Source of the DNA: Bacteroidota bacterium
Lineage (GTDB): Bacteria; Bacteroidota; Bacteroidia; CAMBQF01
NCBI GenBank assembly: GCA_027483285.1
Contig: JAIXUZ010000435.1
Location: forward strand, 1 to 17,736
Reading direction: 5' to 3'
Length of the DNA: 17,736 nt
The notes under the pieces were generated by a model, which worked only from the letters and a program-made list of their open reading frames with translations, did not search any database and was not told the origin of the DNA. The position numbers were made by a program, and so were the translations under genes. This document shows positions 14,599 through 17,736 of this stretch, piece after piece (the first letter of the stretch is position 1; the number at the start of each line of letters is the position of its first letter).

Positions 14599-14631
14599 GT
14601 ATACTTTAGTTAGTATACAAATGATTTGTAT
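14599..14631. promoter_or_regulatory. Two overlapping perfect palindromes upstream of the T9SS/collagen-like unit
   Basis: GTATACT (14599-14605) and AGTATAC (14612-14618) flank a TTAGTT spacer; ATACAAAT (14615-14622) and ATTTGTAT (14624-14631) flank a single G. They share ATAC at 14615-14618. No T tract follows, so they are not terminators. The position just upstream of the gene, with no other TAnnTTTG box seen, suggests operator sites for dimeric regulators; this is inference. Confidence 0.5.
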
Positions 14632-14685
14632 CATATTGTTTTAAGTATTTGACAAGTAGGTGGTTATATTAGTTGTTGGTACAAC

Positions 14686-14718
14686 AAAAAAGGGGCGGTT
14701 AAAAACCGCCCCTTTTTT
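14686..14718 (-). terminator. Terminator of the serine protease gene
   Basis: AAAAAAGGGGCGGTT (14686-14700) and AACCGCCCCTTTTTT (14704-14718) form a perfect 15-bp stem with an AAA loop, giving a T tract on both strands. It ends the 17626-14738 transcript and insulates the downstream T9SS/collagen-like unit. Confidence 0.93.
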
Positions 14719-14737
14719 AATCACTATATTGAAATGA

Positions 14738-17626
14738 TTAATTTTTGATAAGAATTGTTGTAGCTGCGGGCTTTGTATTTTGGCCATATACGCGCACTAA
14801 ATAAATGCCAGCAGCATTGCCACTAACATTTAGTTTAGCCAAAGGCGTATTTTGTATATGGGTAGACTGCACTACCTGCCCTTGTACGTTTATAAGATCA
14901 ACAATAAGGTCGTCGTTAACAGTGTTGCCCATTAAAATAAATAACTCTCCGGCTACCGGGTTAGGGTATACGGTAAACTTAGGCGCTGTGTTTTCTGTTA
15001 TACCCACCAGTGGTAAGCAAAAGTCTACAGTGTCTGAAGAGCCAAACTGCCCACCGCTACCAAATACGGTGCTTTCAGGGCCTGTAACGGTAAATGCACC
15101 ATTGCCGAAATCGCAGCAAATGCCATCGCCTTCAGTATCTGTTATTATAAAGCGGTAGCAACCATCAGCTAAACAGAATGGGATGCTATAATCAGTGGCA
15201 ACAAAATAGCCATTAGGGTCTGTACTTTGGTAAACTACAGCTCCGGGATTATTGCTTAGGGTCCAGGCTGTTTCGGCAGGGTAATCATCAGTAGTAAGGC
15301 TTAGTGTTACCAATGTGCCTTGGGTATAATTATAGCTGCTTACCAATGTGTCATTTTGAGGCAGTTCATCGGCCTGGCCGTTTGGTAATATGCTGTATAC
15401 GGTAAATATGTGGTTGCCCGGGGTAAGGGTTAACTGTGTTAAGTTGATGGTAGTAGCTTGATTTGGAGCTAAGCTGCCGGTCCATGCGTAGGTTAGTAAT
15501 GTGCCATTGTCTACCCTGTATTTAATGGTAAGGGTTGTAAGCGTGGCGCTGCCTTGATTTTCTATAGTAAAAGTGGGGTCTACTTTATTATCGCAATATA
15601 AACCTGCCGGGGCAGCTATATTAGTTACAGCGGCGTTGTTTACAGCAGGTGTAGTACAGAAGTAGTATGATATGGTGCTGCCAAACTGTCCGCCCTGAGT
15701 AACGGTATTGCTTTGTGGGTTTACTAATTGGTAAGAGCCATCGCCAACAGAACAGCACATGCCGTCGCCATACGCATCATTAACTATTAGTTGATAGCAA
15801 CCATCGGGCAGGCAAACGCTAAATGCAGTAGTGGTGTTGTTGGCTACCATACCAGTATCTACCGCTAACAGGGTATCGCCTTGTAAAGATATAATATAGG
15901 CCGATGTTTCGTTGCCGTAATCATCGCCGGTAAGGTTAAGTGTATAGGTATTGCCTGTGTTAGAGTTAAAGTTACCGGTAGCTGTGTTGTTAGTATTGTC
16001 GGCGTCTACCACATTGTTTACCGTGGCTACAACAGCGTTGTAGGTGTGTGCACCAGTAGCATAGGTAATTTGGGGTAGCCAAATAGTATCTGTAGCTCCG
16101 GGGGCAATGCTGCCTGTCCATGTAGTATTTTGTTGTGTTCCACCATCAAACACCCAATTGATAGACATTGCTGTAATGGCGGCAGTGCCACCGTTTGTAA
16201 CAATTAAACCGGGAATGGCGGTAGTTGCACACGAGTTATTAGCAGGCAATACAAGGCCTAAAACTTCAGCTTCGTTTGCTGGTAACTGAACCTGGCCCGG
16301 GCAATAAGCATCAACAGTAACAACGCCGGTATTGTTAGGGTCTAACCAGGTTTTTAGCTGGGTAGTAGGGCCATTGCCGTTTTTATTCCAAGAGTAGAAT
16401 AACTTACCGTACTCATCATTTAACGAGCCTGTAGGTGCACCGCAGTATGATGCACCACCATGCAACTGGCCTACTATGCGTTTGTTTTGGTCGAACAAAG
16501 GCGAGCCTGACGAGCCCCCCTCGGTAACACCGCTGCTCCACTGCACAAACCAATGGTTTTTAACACCGTTGCCTGTCCACTGGGTAGAGTCGAAGGTTTG
16601 GGTAATAAATGATATTTTCTTAACGTCGCCGCTGGGGTGGTGTATACTAGCACCCGATGTTGGTGCTATGTTAGACCTGCTCCAGCCTGAAAAACATACA
16701 TTGTAGTTTTGCGGTATGCTTTGGTTTAGCTGAAATAGTGTAAAGTCTGATGCTGATGCACTCGCCCTAAGTGTTGCACCTGATATTGATTGGTTAGTAG
16801 GGCCGTTTGCCGAAGGGGTGCAGGTAGGGCTGTTGTAGTTAAAACGGAATACCCATGTATTAGCGTTGGTGCCGCAATGGTAGGCTCCTAGTACGTAAGG
16901 GGTAGCATCGTTATTGGCATTGTTTATAGCTGCCGCGCTACAAAAACCGTTACCTCCTGTTACGGTAACAATAACAGAGCTTATTTGGTCTTGCCAACCA
17001 GCTGATATAGGGCATATTACGTTGTTGTGGCAGTTGCCGGCATCGCCAAAGTTTTTAGCAATTTTAAATGCATCGCGGTATGCATGTGTAACTCGGAAAA
17101 TGCTTACCTGGCCTTTAAATGCAGGCTTTGCAGGCTCGTAATATTCAATAATGCTTTCTTCGCCCGGAACAAGGTCAACACCCAGTTCGCCGTGGTCCTG
17201 CACGTTGGCCGATGTAAATGAGCCCAGTATATATTTACGGTCGGCACTGTAAACAAACAGCTGCGCGCCCTCGGGTATAATAAATTTATCTAAGGCTATG
17301 TTTATAGAGTAAGCCTCGGGGCATTTAATGCCCAAACGCCATACCCTGTCGCCTTTTTTAAGGGTTGTCCATGTGCCCGAGTTTTCAGTATTTAGGTTAA
17401 CCATGTGGTTGTAACCAAAACGGTAGGGTATATTTTTACCCACGTTAAGGCTGTCTTCTTTCAAAAGCGCGTCAACGTTTACCAATGGCATTTCTACAAA
17501 CGAAACGGCCTTATCTAATTGGTTAGCAAAAATAAAGCTGGGTGGCGTGCCGCCATGGCTTTCTTGTGCTTTGGCCCAAAAGCCAAGGGCTGCAAAAAGC
17601 AGCATCAGAGTAATTTTACTTTTCAT
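14738..17626 (-). CDS. T9SS-secreted lysyl-endopeptidase-like serine protease with duplicated accessory modules
   Basis: 962 residues. Signal peptide 1-20. After a propeptide-like region (about 21-195) comes a trypsin-fold domain closest in pattern to Achromobacter lysyl endopeptidase: GAYHCG (H250), SDFTLFQL (D294) and GVTEGGSSGSP (S373) as catalytic triad, then VGQLHGGASYCGAPTG, DEYGKLFYSW and LKTWLDP. Residues 445-657 and 660-870 are a tandem duplication of a CARDB-like Ig domain followed by a module with (L)T(G/T)DDYxxET, CLxDGCY, (Y/E)GDGxCC and GGQFGS. Residues 882-962 are a type A T9SS sorting domain (KFTVYPNPVAGELF ... GIYLVRV ... ILIKN). Predicted role: extracellular cleavage after lysine or similar, inferred from homology. 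It is a single-gene unit closed by the terminator at 14686-14718; no clear -7 box was found upstream. Confidence 0.9.
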   Translation of the reverse strand: MKSKITLMLLFAALGFWAKAQESHGGTPPSFIFANQLDKAVSFVEMPLVNVDALLKEDSLNVGKNIPYRFGYNHMVNLNTENSGTWTTLKKGDRVWRLGIKCPEAYSINIALDKFIIPEGAQLFVYSADRKYILGSFTSANVQDHGELGVDLVPGEESIIEYYEPAKPAFKGQVSIFRVTHAYRDAFKIAKNFGDAGNCHNNVICPISAGWQDQISSVIVTVTGGNGFCSAAAINNANNDATPYVLGAYHCGTNANTWVFRFNYNSPTCTPSANGPTNQSISGATLRASASASDFTLFQLNQSIPQNYNVCFSGWSRSNIAPTSGASIHHPSGDVKKISFITQTFDSTQWTGNGVKNHWFVQWSSGVTEGGSSGSPLFDQNKRIVGQLHGGASYCGAPTGSLNDEYGKLFYSWNKNGNGPTTQLKTWLDPNNTGVVTVDAYCPGQVQLPANEAEVLGLVLPANNSCATTAIPGLIVTNGGTAAITAMSINWVFDGGTQQNTTWTGSIAPGATDTIWLPQITYATGAHTYNAVVATVNNVVDADNTNNTATGNFNSNTGNTYTLNLTGDDYGNETSAYIISLQGDTLLAVDTGMVANNTTTAFSVCLPDGCYQLIVNDAYGDGMCCSVGDGSYQLVNPQSNTVTQGGQFGSTISYYFCTTPAVNNAAVTNIAAPAGLYCDNKVDPTFTIENQGSATLTTLTIKYRVDNGTLLTYAWTGSLAPNQATTINLTQLTLTPGNHIFTVYSILPNGQADELPQNDTLVSSYNYTQGTLVTLSLTTDDYPAETAWTLSNNPGAVVYQSTDPNGYFVATDYSIPFCLADGCYRFIITDTEGDGICCDFGNGAFTVTGPESTVFGSGGQFGSSDTVDFCLPLVGITENTAPKFTVYPNPVAGELFILMGNTVNDDLIVDLINVQGQVVQSTHIQNTPLAKLNVSGNAAGIYLVRVYGQNTKPAATTILIKN

Positions 17627-17736
17627 GATTAATCAATACTTATAAATGGGAAATAATTAAACTCTATTTGTTTGCCATCATTCAACAATAAAATAACCTT
17701 GCTTTGCCCGTTTACGCGCAAAGGGTTTAAATTGAA

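Overview
The window looks like chromosomal DNA of a Bacteroidota bacterium, probably a Chitinophagales/Sphingobacteriales-type environmental species; this is inferred from content, not from a search. Pointers are: two type IX secretion (T9SS) C-terminal sorting domains, an OmpA protein with thrombospondin type-3 calcium repeats, repeated TAnnTTTG boxes (the Bacteroidota sigma -7 element) just upstream of start codons, and almost no Shine-Dalgarno sequences. I see no rRNA, tRNA, CRISPR array, phage or transposase gene.

Layout. 1-791 (-) is the N-terminal part of a secreted M1 aminopeptidase cut by the window edge. 826-2223 (-) is a secreted GH5 endoglycoceramidase-like hydrolase, and 2304-3842 (-) is a YifB/ComM-type AAA+ ATPase. 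Divergent to that, 3990-5807 (+) carries an M24 peptidase followed by two exported thioredoxin-fold proteins, closed by a hairpin terminator. 5958-6527 (-) is gmhA, divergent from a small secreted protein of unknown function at 6618-7061 (+), which has its own promoter and strong terminator. 7133-7386 is mostly non-coding. A hairpin and a heptamer tandem repeat precede the stop codon of the large OmpA-like protein (7465-9840, -). recR (10034-10654, +) converges on dnaB (10719-12317, -). The last 5 kb (12468-17626, all -) is a secreted/surface block: a collagen-like protein, a small T9SS cargo protein, and a large T9SS-secreted lysyl-endopeptidase-like serine protease.

How the genes relate. 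Replication and recombination genes (dnaB, recR, yifB) and envelope sugar synthesis (gmhA) are housekeeping. Most of the rest is exported: peptidases, a glycosidase, periplasmic thiol-redox proteins, an outer-membrane/peptidoglycan anchor and adhesin-like surface proteins, which suits a polymer-degrading gliding or surface-associated organism. The collagen-like and small T9SS genes form a two-gene unit framed by terminators, with two overlapping palindromes upstream.

No clearly new defence or mobile system is present. The most unusual signals are an SSB-like acidic P-F tip on DnaB, -7 boxes only 4 nt from the start codons of dnaB and the M24 peptidase (apparent leaderless transcripts), the overlapping palindromes, the duplicated GDGxCC module in the protease, the interrupted collagen tract and the heptamer repeat at the ompA stop codon.
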